A stretch of 64,000 nt of DNA from Cristatella mucedo (Eukaryota > Bryozoa > Phylactolaemata > Cristatellidae). The first letter of the stretch is position 1. Each line of letters begins with the position of its first letter. Made by a program: the position numbers and the translations under genes. The notes beneath the pieces were generated by a model. That model had not been told where the DNA came from. It did no database searches and worked only from the letters and a program-made list of their open reading frames with translations. The stretch spans positions 3,697,501-3,761,500 of the forward strand of contig WPIO01000018.1 in assembly GCA_009760855.2 (NCBI GenBank), given 5' to 3'. This document shows positions 21,816 to 64,000 of the stretch, piece by piece.

Positions 21816-21848
21816 TGATAATAATGTTAGCTATCGGTCGGTATAAGT

Positions 21849-23063
21849 GAGGTGACCCTAAAAAACAGCCCAGGACAAAACAGCCCAGGACCAAACAGCC
21901 CAGGACAAAATAGCCCCAACAAATTAGCCTGCATACAAAAACCGCCAAAGACAAAATAGTCCCGTCAAATAGCTCAATAAACTAGATACTTTCAGAGTAT
22001 CTATAATACGAAAAAAACGAATACATAGTGAATACATAATATATAGTACATCAATAACAAATAAATATTAAATCAAATTGGTAAAGAACTCTTTTCATGA
22101 GTAAAACGTTATTGGAATTCGAGCCGAAAAATTTTAATCTAAAGGAAGATCGATATATTTTGATATCGTTTGAATCGCAATTTAGATTGTCAGATTGTGT
22201 GCGATTCTACGGAGTTAATTCATACACTCGATGTAATCCATCGTGGGTTGGAACATGAGTTTGAAGACGCTGATTGAGCTGCACGTACTTCGCCTTCGAT
22301 ACTTCTGGCTGTCGGTTTCCCGCTTTGAAACGAGCGATATCGATCTCTACTCTGTCATGCTCCTTTCGAAATAGTTCGATGAGTTTGAATACAGATGGGT
22401 GATGGCAATCGAAGGTCAGCTGAAAGCCACGGTACCATGAAAGAATGAAATAATTTGATGACAAACGGCAACAAAACTAAATAAGAACAAATTTAGAATA
22501 GATCAATAAATTTAATTAATTGATTAAGCTTGAATTACAGTCAGCTCCGATTTAGGAAATGGATAGGGACCGGAAAGCCTTTTGTAAGTCAAGTTTTTAT
22601 AAGTTGAGAATTGTATGAGATACATTCTACTACGATACGTTCTGACTCTGTCATATATCAATTCCTCCTTACTGTTTGCGGCATCATCAATTCTACTGAA
22701 TGCACTCGTATTTTGAAAGTTTTTGGGTAAATTTTGATTATCAAATTTGTATGTGTGACAGTGACCGAGTTCGTGTCTCCGACTTTTTAAGTCAGGGGCT
22801 GACTATATTTCTCATTCTGTAGAATTAACTCGCTATTACGATTTTTTCACCTGTTTAATAAAACATGTTTTAAAAAATTGATTTTCATTATTGTAATGTA
22901 ATACGTTCTATTCTATAGCTACTGGCAATATAATAAAATCGCGAAAATTAATCTAGGCGTTTTTGTCGGGGCGATTTTTTGTTGATCTTCATCTAATTGA
23001 GCTATTTTGTCGGGTCTATTTTGTTGGGGCAATTTTTTCAGCGGCCATTTTGTCGGGTAGCCT
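21849..23063 (-). mobile_element. MULE-like DNA transposon remnant with inverted motif arrays
   Basis: The left end has repeated units of (A/C)AGCCCAGGACAAAA (21,864-21,960). The right end has the same kind of unit on the other strand (GTCGGG.C.ATTTTGT, 22,962-23,060). Ends GGTGACCC...GGGTAGCC are roughly inverted, and TAAGT flanks both sides at 21,844 and 23,064. The interior is AT-rich and contains a transposase-tail remnant (next entry). Length 1.2 kb, so it is an internally deleted copy. Confidence 0.65.
22207..22464 (-). pseudogene. MULE transposase C-terminal remnant
   Basis: The frame reads SWYRGFQLTFDCHHPSVFKL, then IELFRKEHDRVEIDIARF and AKYVQLNQRLQTHV. It resembles the tail of MuDR/MULE-type transposases (NN.VE.WH..f......HPs.w.fi..l..e.......i......g, then ...Y..l..rl). 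The DDE catalytic part is absent. Family assigned from pattern memory only. Confidence 0.55.
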
Positions 23064-23105
23064 TAAGTTTTGCTCTACATGTCATCAAACGTCCCGGAGC
23101 TTTTT

Positions 23106-23205
23106 TCTATTCAGGTGCTTCACAAAATTCACGGTGCTCGAGACCACGACCTCGGTCATCAACTATATTCATCTTGGTCGAGGCGAATACTGTAAACACT
23201 GGGAA
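23106..23205 (-). mobile_element. SINE-1w fragment (degraded)
   Basis: The minus strand keeps GACCGAGGTCGTGGTCTCGAG and part of the head (TTTACAGTATTCGCC), and loses the (ATT)n tail. Diverged. Confidence 0.55.
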
Positions 23206-23284
23206 AACAAAAACTTATCCGACCGAAATCAAAACTGTCTCTAGAATAATGTCAAACAAGCATTTGATGCATAGATGATTAAAA

Positions 23285-23475
23285 TGGAATGCGTCAATAT
23301 TTTGCTTCCGGTTTACATCTGGGTTAAATATGACCTTTGTGATGTCTTCTTTGTTATGCGGAAGTCGTCAGAACTTTTGATCCCATTTATAACATGTTTG
23401 TCTTTTGAAAGATGCACTAAAAAATATTCGATTGTCCGACCAATTTTATAAGTATTTTCTCTACATTATCCCTCG
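23285..23475 (+). repeat. R3 repeat copy (plus)
   Basis: Shares TTGCTTCCGGTTTACATC, ATGCGGAAGTCGTCAGAACTT and ATAAGTATTTTCTCTACATT with the copy at 50.26-50.44 kb. Confidence 0.65.
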
Positions 23476-24640
23476 ATTCCCTCGAGCTAGCCACTGAATT
23501 CCTCCTCAAGTATCTCCAAGGGCCAGGTGGAGACTGCCAAAAAGCAGAATCTAAGCAAAAATTAGCCAAAATTGCTCAAAAAGTTTCATAAAATTTGCGC
23601 AATACAATTCATCAATCCAAAAAATCACTGTTATTTTAAGCAATAAAATTTATTTAATAACTATAAAATTTACGAGAGATCTACTGCCTTATCGTAAAGC
23701 AACAGAGAGAGAGAGAGAGAGAGAGCGCTCAAACGTAAACTACTAATACAACTAAGAATGGTGCGTGAAAAAAAACATAGACATAATGGTGTTTCAGGTG
23801 CTAGAAAGCGCTCGTCATACACCGAGAAGTCAATGCATGTAGGAAACTCGCAGCCGGCTCAGCATTCTTATCGCCACATGGCATAAAACCACATAAGAGA
23901 GCAATCTGGATCAGCCAGGGCCGCCGGGTGCTGTATGCTCTTCGTAAATCTCTTCATTATGGCTGACATTGGATGGTGCACTGAAGCCACTTGGCGCGTA
24001 ACAGGCGGCTATGCAAATTATTCATGCTCCGCCTTCTCTTTGGGCAGGGCCATACACTGCTTTGGGTCAGGAACGTGCACGGCTCGTGCAGATGCGGCAT
24101 TTCTGAGCGGGCGCGGAAGTAGCGTCCTAGAGCTAGAGCCTCTCTTTCGACTTGCTGCGTGCATAACGAAATGGGTGCTCGAAGGCACTCCTCGTGAATT
24201 TGATCCATTCTGCGGCCGACCTTGCAATGATATTGCCAAAAATGGTAAAAAATACTTGACGACCGAGCCATACCACCCAAGCGTCAGCCATCGAATCCGA
24301 CTTGAACTGCGATTCATGCTAACTAAGGACGTGATGCTTTGCCAAATGCTTTGCTGAGTACTCCACGGACTCGGCAAAGCATCGCATCACGACGCGTGTG
24401 CGGGAAGCTACAAAAAGAGCTCGAGCTTGTACATCTATAAACCTGTCATGGAGAAAATCTTTACATTTTAGAAAGAGACTCGGCCACATTTAATCCCAAG
24501 ACAAAATTTCTGAGCGCCTCGAGGCAATCGCAGTTGGAAAGCTACTACAGCTATCGCGTTGGATCGTGGCATATCGGGTAAAGTTCGCCTTCAACTATCG
24601 TGAAGGCTAAGGATCGCCCTCGCTGCTTGGGACCTGGTTA
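23476..24640. other. unassigned sequence
   Basis: Nothing firmly recognised. A short (AG)n run is at 23,703-23,726. A 140-codon plus frame (23,935-24,357) overlaps two minus frames of similar length and none shows a convincing family. Confidence 0.3.
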
Positions 24641-24649
24641 GAGATGCTC

Positions 24650-24728
24650 AAATGTAGAGCACCTAGAAAGAGATTGAGTTCTCCGGGGGCGCTTTATCAA
24701 GTGCATCACTACTATTACTATTATTATA
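24650..24728 (+). mobile_element. LINE-1w or SINE-1w 3' tail
   Basis: Only the terminal block (AGAGCACCTAGAAAGAGATT ... GGGGGCGCTTTATCAAGTGC) and an (ATT)n-like tail remain. Confidence 0.75.
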
Positions 24729-24778
24729 GGGTGCACGAGCTTGTTTAAATCCTGCATTGAAAAAATACTTAATTTGCA

Positions 24779-24885
24779 CCGCAAGAGAACGTGATATCCA
24801 GGCGCTTTACACTGGGCCTCTTGGCTTGAGCCATCGATCTCGGTCGTTGAAGGTGAACATCTTACCCCTGGGCAAAATCAGGTCG
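24779..24885 (-). mobile_element. SINE-1w (degraded)
   Basis: The minus strand shows GACCGAGATCGATGGCTCAAG and AAAGCGCCTGGATATCACGT, with eroded boxes. Confidence 0.6.
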
Positions 24886-25279
24886 GAAGAGGGGGGAGAT
24901 CTCTATCAATGCGACTTTTAATTAGTGCGCCATGCAAATTACCCGAGTTGAGCGAGAAACTAGGCCTTTCAAAGCACCATTGAAGGCTTTCTTTATGTAC
25001 CCTGGTCATTCCGTCATAAACGCTAGCACATCAGTGGCAAGCTCATTCGTAGCTTTTTGTCAATGCTCGAAGAAAAATCCATAATTATCATCCCAAGATA
25101 CTTCCACGAATAGAGCCTTCTTGAATTCAAGCATACGGGCTTAAGTCGGCAAAGCAGCTATCCCACAACTGTCAGTACTTTCGTCCAGTACTACATACAG
25201 TAGCTTTCGGTAGACGAAATTTTTGCGGCTGTCAACATAGCTGGTTAGTAGCAATGGTACGTAGTCAGTCCTTAATAAG

Positions 25280-25536
25280 AATAATAATAATGCACTTGAT
25301 AAAGCGCCCTCGGAGAACTTAATCTCTTTCTAGGCGCTTTACATTTGCTGCAAAGGGAAATGCAATTGAATGGTAAGTAAAATCATGCTTGAAAAACAAA
25401 CAAAATGAATAATATGGTTAGGGGTGACATGCACAGGGTCAGCATGCAAATGTGGTTAGTGGCAGCATGCACAGTGTCAGCACGCATAAGCACATGAAGG
25501 ACGAATCACAGGGACCCACTAAATGCTATCCTTAGA
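25280..25536 (-). mobile_element. LINE-1w 3' fragment
   Basis: Starts with (AAT)n, then GCACTTGATAAAGCGCCCTC and CTTTCTAGGCGCTTTACATT, reaching the last ORF codons (AFSGSL). 5'-truncated. Confidence 0.88.
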
Positions 25537-26402
25537 TACGACGGTGCCAACCTCCACAGATGAGTGTATTTTCTTAGGGAGCTGCTCAATGTCGTAACTT
25601 TCTCTAGAGGATGTCTTCTTGAATAAAATATTCGTTCTGATTCAGAAGGATCAAAGAGCAAAGTATCGAGAGCCGAGCGAAGGATCAGCGACGATTTTAA
25701 AGTAGCGACATCGACTATTGTCGCCTGCTCGCCCAGGACTGCCAATCTGCCAATGAATAACGTCAGGCTTGGCGCGTATATTTGTGGGAGACACGCGCGG
25801 GTGCGTAGTCGTACACGTAGCTCGAGTACGAAGCTAAGTCTCTGAGCTACAGCTGCTACATACCGAGCAAGACACTGGGTGCTAGTCAACGCTGGTTGCA
25901 CTGGAAATACTGATCGCCTTTGAAATGTACTGAAATGAAATTTGAATACTGATCGCCTTTGAATTTTTTTTTTGAAAAAGCTTTTTCGAATCCACGCGCT
26001 CCAGTGATTCAACCACAGCGAGATATTTAAAACGGGCAAACTGTGCTAATTTGTTTATTGCAGCTGCTGTACCGAATGCTAGTTTAACAGAGTCTGCTGA
26101 CTGTTACTACGTGCCCGATGTAGCCATTCGGACTCAATAGCTACGAACTACTGTGTCGTCGGATAAAAAATGGTGGCCAAATAAAATAACCTTTTCTAAA
26201 GTTCAGTTTTAGGTCCGCCACAAGAGGCCAATTTCCTCTCTCGGCGAGTAAAGTCGCGCTATATTAATAATATATAATAGATAAAATATATACAAATATA
26301 TAGAATTCATCGGTGTATATAAAAATATCTACAATATTTTATTAGTATTAGTGTTAATATTAATATTGATTAATACAATATAATATAGAGTATTGGTGTA
26401 TA
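25537..26402. other. unassigned sequence
   Basis: A 177-codon minus frame overlaps the LINE end but has no family motif beyond it. A short direct repeat (ACTGATCGCCTTTGAA) is at 25,909 and 25,949. Confidence 0.3.

Positions 26403-26440
<38 letters not shown>
26403..26440. repeat. (TA)n microsatellite at SINE tail
   Basis: About 38 bp of TA directly at the 3' end of the minus-strand SINE that follows. Confidence 0.95.
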
Positions 26441-26444
<4 letters not shown>

Positions 26445-26576
26445 CATTTGTGTAGCGCCCTAAGGGAACTTAATCTTTATTCAGGCGCTTCACACATGCC
26501 ACGGTCTGGCTCGAGTTGACGACCCCGGCCATACTTTGGTCGGGGCGAGCATCTTAACCACTGGGCCACCCACGGA
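26441..26576 (-). mobile_element. SINE-1w
   Basis: Minus strand: GGTGGCCCAGTGGTTAAGAT, GCTCGCCCCGACCAAAG, a B-box-like region, GCGCCTGAATAAAGATTAAG and GGGCGCTACACAAATG. The tail is now (TA)n instead of (ATT)n. Confidence 0.85.
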
Positions 26577-27551
26577 GAGTTGTGGATTTTCCGGTAAGTG
26601 CAGATTATATGCGGTTCTAGCCATCAACCTGGGGCTTGAGTCGACTCACTAGCCAATCTGTCGAAATAAGTCTACGAATTCGTTGACAACTGAGAGGAAG
26701 CAGCATTTTGTAAATGCGAACCACTTAATTTGTTGAAGGCGAAGCCTGTTCGCGGCCAGCTACCTCGTTCCAAGGAGGTCGCCCAGTCGCTACTGATCCG
26801 CTTAGGCTGCACGTGCTGAAGCACTCAATGGTAAGGCAAAGCTACTGCACTTTCACGCTCGCTGTTCAACTGCAGAGTCGGAGCCCCGCCGAGCTGGCGA
26901 TGCGCCACGGCGTTGGCCGCTCCTCCGAAGAGCCGTAGGGTCTGTCATGGAGTCTGTCATCGTAGGGTCTGTCATGGAACCACTGCGTGGCAGAGCTGCA
27001 ACTGTACCAGTGAAAAATGCTAATAGCTTAATTAAGAGCAAACGCCGTACCGGTCTGCTCGACAGCCAAGGAACAGTACACGCGTAGTATAGCTCCGCGT
27101 GGGTCAGAACGAAGGAGAGAATCGTGTGTCAGAATGGAATGGCTCTGGCCAGAGGAGGGGCATTGGTCCCTCCCCCACCCGACCATGAGGCCAAGACCTG
27201 GCCTCCGACCGCCACCAATGACGAAATTATATATTAATTATACTTCAATTAGTAACCGATGAGTTCATGTCGAATAAAGAACACGATTTCGCGATATAAT
27301 TTTTCGTTAATTTCGGGTCTAGCCCCGCCTACCTTTAAACAATTTTTTTTCGGGTCTTGCCCTACGCAATGTTTTGCAGATCTCAACCCCTAGATAAACA
27401 TCCTGGCTCTACCATTATCTGCATGTGCCAGAAGTGCATTAAAGAGTGCCAGAAAGCGCGCCGAAAGCTCTGGAAAGTCATTTTGATGAGAGCCGAAATT
27501 TTTTAAACAACATTCTTATTGACAGGACCCTTTAAGGTCTAGAATTAACCG
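26577..27551. other. unassigned sequence
   Basis: No gene or named repeat recognised. A small local duplication (GTCATGGA...TCTGTCAT) lies at 26,935-26,975. Confidence 0.3.
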
Positions 27552-27669
27552 TTGCGGCTTTGGTTTAGCCCAGAGGTAAGGTGCTCGCCGTTTATAATCA
27601 AGGTCCTGGGTTCGAGCTCTGGGGCGTACATAAAGCCCCCGAATCAAGATTTAGTTCTCTTAGGGCGTC
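27552..27669 (+). mobile_element. SINE-1w (diverged)
   Basis: GCGGCTTTGGTTTAGCCCAG, AGGTAAGGTGCTCGCC, GGTCCTGGGTTCGAGCTC, then CCCCGAATCAAGATTTAGTT. The B-box (GGTTCGAGCTC) is close to the tRNA consensus. Confidence 0.8.
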
Positions 27670-27930
27670 AGACGAAGAATAGAATGAAGATAATGATCGC
27701 TAAATCGCTAGATCGATGAAGAGTCTGATCCTCTGAGCAAAACCCACAATACGACCCCGGCTGGTAACGGTGGAAAAGTGCTCTTCGAGCAAATGTAAAG
27801 CTGTAAACGAAGTATAATATACAAGCCACTCTATTCCCTGCTTTCTTTCAAACCATATTTTCTCAGTTAGAAGCCAGTCAGCTTCAGATCAGCGGGGGCG
27901 TTGATCGAGATGTCACCATACTTTATGTCA

Positions 27931-29457
27931 CCAATTCCCAGTCTCCCTTGTAACTTTCCAAGACACTAGAATGAATCGCAGCAGACCAGCTGAAATCAAA
28001 TATTGAAACTTCAGATCTTGCTAGTAAGATCCAGTCAGGTTTTAGAGGTAATCACTCCACAGAGTTAGGATTGCATCGGGTGTACAACGAGCTACTTAGG
28101 AATGCAGACTTGAGTATAGTATCTCTGCTTGTTTTCCTTGATCTTTCGGCAGCTTTTGATACTATCAATAACCAAGTACTGCTTGAGCGCCTTACATATT
28201 GCATGGGTATCGCTGGAACTGCATTGCAATGGTTTAAGTCCAATCTCAGTGGGAGACTCTAAAGTGCTAATATGAATGGACAAAGATCATCCGAGGTACC
28301 TCTAAAATATTGGGGTACCTCAGGGCGATGTGTTTGGTCCAGTTCTTTTCACGGTTAATTCTCTTACTGTTGCCGATGTGATTGCAAGGCACAATATGGG
28401 CTTTCACCTCTTAGCAAACGACATTCAGTTATACTTTTGCTTTAATCCCTCCCAGCCCTCCTGCTCGTCAAATTCTCCTAACTACCTTTCTGCATGCATT
28501 TATGACATCCGCAAATGGGTGGCAGCAAACGTTCTTAAATTTAAGTTCTTCTATTTATAGGATAAATATTATAATATCATAAATAACGATTGTATCTATT
28601 AGAAATTCTATTTATTAAATTCTTGAGTGATCATAAAGCCAACCGACTAGTTATGAACAAATCAAGTGTGATTCGGAAATTGGAAAAATTAACGCTCAAA
28701 ATCAGCTCTGTCAGCATATCTCCCGTTGAATCTGCACGAAATCTAGGCATCCTGTTCCAAAGTACCCTTTCATTAGACGACCTTATCTGCTCCACAGTCA
28801 AGTCGGCCAACTTTCAGCTACATAACATTGCTCAAATTCGGGCTTGTTTAGACAGGGTTATCACATCTAAGTGGGTCCATGCATTTGTGACATCCCGTCT
28901 TGACTTCTGTAACTCGCTGCTTGCTGGTCTACCGGGTCTGTGCAATCAGGCACTTACAGCTGGTACCAAACTCTGCAGCTCGCTTGTCTGTCGTGAACGT
29001 CGCAATTGCCACATCACACCACTTCTCGTCGACCTGCACTGGCTCCCAGTCAAACAACGGATCGACTTCAAGGTTTATTCACTCACTTTTAGATCCCTTC
29101 GTGCTTTCGCTCCTGCCTACCTATCAGATCTATTCCCTACCAGGCTGAGTATCTTACCATTCACTTTTCGGAATCTAATCGTTTTACCTATACGTTTACG
29201 TACGTTTACCACAGCATTTAGCGGTCAATGTGTTTCGTCGTTTGTGTGATTATTGGTGCTGACACTGTGCTTGCTGCCACTAACCATATTTGCATGCTGA
29301 CCCTGTGCATGTCACTTCTAACCATGTTATACTTGTCACTGAGCATGCTATCACTCACCGTTCGATCATGCTTCCTTTGCAGCAAATATAAAGTGCTTAG
29401 AAAGCAATTAATTTCACTGAGTGCTCTATAAAAATGTATTATTATTGTTATTATTAC
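27931..29457 (+). mobile_element. LINE-1w, old diverged copy
   Basis: RT blocks in broken frames: LDLSAAFDTINNQVLLERL, ALQWFKSNLSGRL, FGPVLFTVNSLTVADVIARH, then LDFCNSLLAGLP, LHWLPVKQRIDFKV and the LINE-1w 3' block with (ATT)n. The catalytic YADD is LANDI here. An AT-rich insertion (28,540-28,620) interrupts the RT. Confidence 0.9.
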
Positions 29458-30184
29458 TAGATCCTGCTTTTACGTCGTCCAGTTTTTCCGAGAAAAACCG
29501 AAAAATTCGGTCGCCACTTGATCCGGGTCCGCGGATGTAAATCTAAAGCTATGGCCGCGCCTTATTTCCACCGGGTTTCCAGACATCGTTGAAAAGGTTC
29601 TTCAATCTCTTGTCTGTAATTCATAATGCATCTGAAATGGATTAAATCGGGGCAGTCGCGCGACAACAGATCGCAGTGTCAGCTGGGAGGGTCATCTTTC
29701 AAGTTTTTGAAATTCTTCCAGAAAGCCTGACACGCCGCCGCTGCATGCCGCCTACATTGGTGGCTTTCGAGCCGAATTGGAACCGCAACTCCAAGAGATT
29801 GGAGATGGCGCGGCGCTTACTTATTACTAAAGTTGCCTTCACTAAGCCGCAAAGGAAACTGCGAGATAGAAAAGTAAAGAGCTCGTTCGTCTTGCTAATC
29901 GGGTCTTCGAAGCGTTATAATGCAGTGGGTGGAGTAGAGACAAGCATCCATCGCAGCTCGTGAAAGGTGAATAATTCTGAATAAGTAAAGTCCAGCTCGT
30001 CCAAGCCCAATTCTCCGTATCGTGGCAGCGTTTTTGAAAGTTGGCCTCTAAGCGACTCGGCTGGCAAGGACGATGACGGCTGGGGAAGGCCCGGAACACA
30101 TCGGGGACAGCCGGAAGCAGAACATTCCATCGTGCCGACATTCTCTTCTAGTAGATCAACGTACTCGTCAAAAGATTCTGAAGC
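29458..30184. other. unassigned sequence
   Basis: Open frames on both strands overlap but show no family motif. Confidence 0.3.
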
Positions 30185-30287
30185 TACCACTAACCATTCG
30201 ATCGTGCTTTTTTTGCAGAAAATTTGAAGTGCCTGGAAGAGATTTGAGTTCTCTGAGGGCGCTACATCAAATGTGTTATTATTACTA
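30185..30287 (+). mobile_element. LINE-1w 3' tail fragment
   Basis: CCACTAACCATTCGATCGTG then AAGTGCCTGGAAGAGATTTG and TGAGGGCGCTACATCAAATG. About 100 bp, severely truncated. Confidence 0.8.
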
Positions 30288-31390
30288 CGCACGCGACAGC
30301 ACTTACACTCAAACGCAAAAGTATTTGGCCGGCCCAGATTTGCTCGATTACCATTTTCTCCTAAGCCCCCGAGTGGACTTAAGCTGGGATGCTGGTTCTG
30401 CCTTCTAATTATTGGATGCCTAAGTAAGAATTGCCTCGACACTTGTGCAGCTTACGGACAATATCCCCAAAATGAGCCAAAAACCATATATGGTTTCGGA
30501 CTGGCCAAGTCGGTCTTCTGACCTTAACACATTCGAGCATTTGCGGAAAGAAGCCGAGTGACGGTAACAGAAGCTGGCCGTCCGTATCACGACTAGTGAT
30601 GCGCTTTTTGTCTACTTGCAACAAGCCTAGAGCATAAGTCCAACAGGTCGCTTCAAAATAAGGAAGGTGCAATGTCATATTAGCACCGTAAATTAATCAT
30701 ATGTGATAATTTCGCAAACATGTTGCTTATCATCATTTCAACCAGTTCGCATACTTCTGGTCACACACGAGCTCGATATTTACCGACACGCCGGTGAGGA
30801 GGGGGCCGTCATGGCAGCGTCCAAAATACTTTTAAACGCAGTATAAATTAAAATGCACAGCACAAAGCACAGCGTCCTGCGAGCACTGTTGCTATGAGGC
30901 TCGAAGAGTTGGCAAAAGTGCGCCAGAGCGCTTCTCTCGTCCTCGGTACAACTTGATGCATGACGATCTACCGATGCCACCGCTGGGTCTGCATTGGAAA
31001 CAATCCAGCCACACTTTAGCCAAAGAATCCCTGCAGTAACGCAAGCCAACACAACTTGCCGTCGGAGCTAATCGGGTATCTGGGGTTGATCCGGCTGTGG
31101 ACGGCTGACCGGGCCTGCGAGGAACCAACTTGCAGTTACATTCGAGACTGTCTGTTACTTCCCTCCCACCAGCTTACCTAAGTGAACTCCTCATGAAGAC
31201 GCTCAATGACCACTTGTAAGTCATTGAAAGCAGGGATCGGGGGGGGGGGGAGAGAGAGAGAGAGGACTGCAATGGGTAAGAGATAACATTTATCGGCGCC
31301 AAACGTAATCGTCAGGTTTTTAAATGACTAGCCAAAATAGCGCCATCGATAAGGTCGTGCTACTTATAGGTATATGGGCGCTTAATTTTA
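30288..31390. other. unassigned sequence
   Basis: No gene recognised. G10 followed by (AG)n lies at 31,240-31,263. Confidence 0.3.
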
Positions 31391-31545
31391 CAGCCGTAAT
31401 GGCTCACTAGGTAAGGCGGTTGCTTTTCACGACCTCGGCTCCGAGGTCGTGGGTACGAATCCTGTGGTGGGCGATGCTTTATCGCCACTGCAAGCGGTGG
31501 TGATAGCCGTCAAGGCTCTTCTGTCGCTATATAAAAAAAGAGGCT
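31391..31545 (+). mobile_element. SINE-2w (second tRNA-headed family)
   Basis: The head is CCGTAATGGCTCACTAGGTA with an A-box-like segment, then GAGGTCGTGGGTACGAATCC (B-box-like, near tRNA GGTTCGAATCC). The body is GGGCGATGCTTTATCGCCAC and the 3' end GTCGCTATATAAAAAAAGAG. The tail differs from SINE-1w, so it should use a different LINE. Confidence 0.75.
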
Positions 31546-32702
31546 GCTAAATCAGCTAATATTTGTATTTATTTACACAGTAGCAATTTATTGTTGACCC
31601 AATTGAAGGGCTGAAGCAATCAAGACCACGAAATACTCTTATTCTTAAATTTTTCTATACCTTCAGTATCCCGAAAATTTTTATTTTAAAGCATTCGAGG
31701 TAAGTTACCTCGTTTCCAACCCTTCAACGGCTACAGGCAAAATCTCAGCAGAGGAATCCCAAAAACAAAAAAGTGGGAAAGCCTATGCACCGGGTGTCCT
31801 CAATTTGCAAAGCTGACCAATTCACCGATCCCTGCTTAGCGTTGCAAGTGCAAAGATGGCCTGCCTGGCCTCCATGCACGCGTGCCACGAAGTCAGCCCG
31901 ACCAACCTTCAACGTATGCTCACGTAACGCTGCAGTTAAAAATGTAATCGAACGCCTGCGCCTACTCGGGGATTTTCGAAACGCTCTCGTTGACGCACGG
32001 CACAGACAGCGAACCTTTGCATGTTTAATTTGCACAAAATGAAGCTACAAATATTGCACGTACAAAAATAAACTCGCTGCGGTCACTAGGCTAGCCAGGA
32101 ATAGAATGGAACTTTAAACACCTATTGCTCGTGCAAGATCCTGTGAGCGGCATTGGAGACAGAAGGCTGTGCTCGGGGTGCCGGCGGCGGCTACGAAGGG
32201 CAGCACGTCGGTTCAGTGGAATGGTGGTGGTGGTAGTGGTGGCAGGCTGCGGTGGTGCGAACCGGTGCAAGAGCGAAGAGCAGGGGCGACGTGGGACGAC
32301 AGCCCGACGGCATAACGAGGCCGACAGAGGGAATGGCTGAGCACGGCAGCCGGCACGGCCGGTAACAAAGCCAGCCAATCGCCACCTCCGATGGGCCTCT
32401 AGCAGCCAGCCAGCACCGAACATGGGCACCCAAGTAGCAAACGATGCCACCTACCCCACCCCCTCGAAGGGGGAGAGAGAGTGTGAGCGGGACACAAAGA
32501 AATGCGCCCGTCGATTGATGCCGTGTGGGAATAAATTAGGAGAGCTTTGACTCGACAGCTACGCTTGTAGTGAACTTGCACAGAGAATCGGAAGAGGATG
32601 TGCAAGGCGAGTGGCTTAAAAAAAAGGGGGAGGGGAACCTGGAGTGCAGGCTGTCGCCAAGATCACAGTCGTCGTTGGGCCTCGGTCACTGCTCCGCATT
32701 CC
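31546..32702. other. KIF21 downstream region, possible 3' UTR
   Basis: No second gene recognised. The part next to 32,702 should contain the KIF21 3' UTR (minus strand). The nearest minus-strand ATTAAA/AATAAA-like words are hundreds of bases away (about 32,022 and 31,568), so the UTR end is not set. Confidence 0.35.

Positions 32703-64000
<31,298 letters not shown>

Noticed and set aside
23935-24357. A 140-codon plus frame, and a minus frame containing QQVEREALALGRYF that recalls gypsy RNase H
   Set aside because: Only one short motif-like stretch fits and nothing before or after it does, so the similarity is too weak to call.
27552-27669. A functional tRNA gene (also considered at 31.4 and 62.2 kb)
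   Set aside because: Only A/B-box-like promoter parts are present. Acceptor stems do not pair and the sequence continues into a SINE body.

Overview
The window is animal (metazoan) nuclear DNA. It holds the 3' two thirds of one spliced gene plus a dense layer of transposable elements and simple repeats. There is no sign of bacterial organisation: coding sequence comes in short exons with GT/AG borders, microsatellites are long, and retroelements with endonuclease/reverse transcriptase, tRNA-headed SINEs, LTR elements and cut-and-paste transposons are all present. The mixture of L2/CR1-like LINEs, tRNA-SINEs, Ty3/gypsy remnants, MULE-like and hAT-like elements suggests an invertebrate, perhaps a lophotrochozoan. 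The sequence alone does not fix the phylum.

Right half (about 32.7-64 kb, minus strand): a kinesin-4 family KIF21 gene. I could place twenty coding exons. They run from the neck coiled coil at the right edge (the motor exons lie beyond the window) to a stop codon at 32,703-32,705. All splice phases agree, and the joined exons make an open frame of 1,642 codons plus stop. In order, the product has a long coiled-coil stalk, an acidic/serine-rich spacer, the regulatory coiled coil that restrains the motor in vertebrate KIF21A, a conserved basic linker patch, a long low-complexity segment (His, Gln, Pro, Ser runs), and a seven-bladed WD40 domain at the C-terminus. Introns range from about 100 bases to 10.8 kb and carry the long (GA)n, (CA)n and (CAGA)n arrays and many retroelement insertions.

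Left half (1-32.7 kb): no cellular gene that I can recognise. It is a TE graveyard with some young insertions. Two LINE families dominate. LINE-1w ('w' = window label) has an (ATT)n tail; LINE-2w has an (ATTAC)n tail. LINE-1w includes a copy at 9.2-11.1 kb with an uninterrupted RT reading frame and a near-identical one-base-frameshifted sister at 47.9-50.1 kb. Just after the first lies a 781-bp tandem duplication of a LINE 3' end plus unrelated spacer. A compact LTR element at 13.7-15.5 kb has 245-bp LTRs and a single Gag-like ORF whose C-terminal half is built from tandem repeats. Split Ty3/gypsy pol fragments lie at 6.5-8.9 kb, two LTR/primer-binding-site-like copies at 6.9-8.6 and 16.8-18.6 kb, and a 1.2-kb MULE-like element with inverted arrays of a short motif at 21.8-23.1 kb.

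The elements interact. A tRNA-headed SINE (eight copies seen) ends in the same 3' tail as LINE-1w, which implies that LINE-1w mobilises it. A LINE-2w copy sits inside a LINE-1w copy, and a hAT-like MITE replaces part of another LINE-1w copy. 'LINE-1w', 'LINE-2w', 'SINE-1w', 'SINE-2w' and 'R3' are names used only here.
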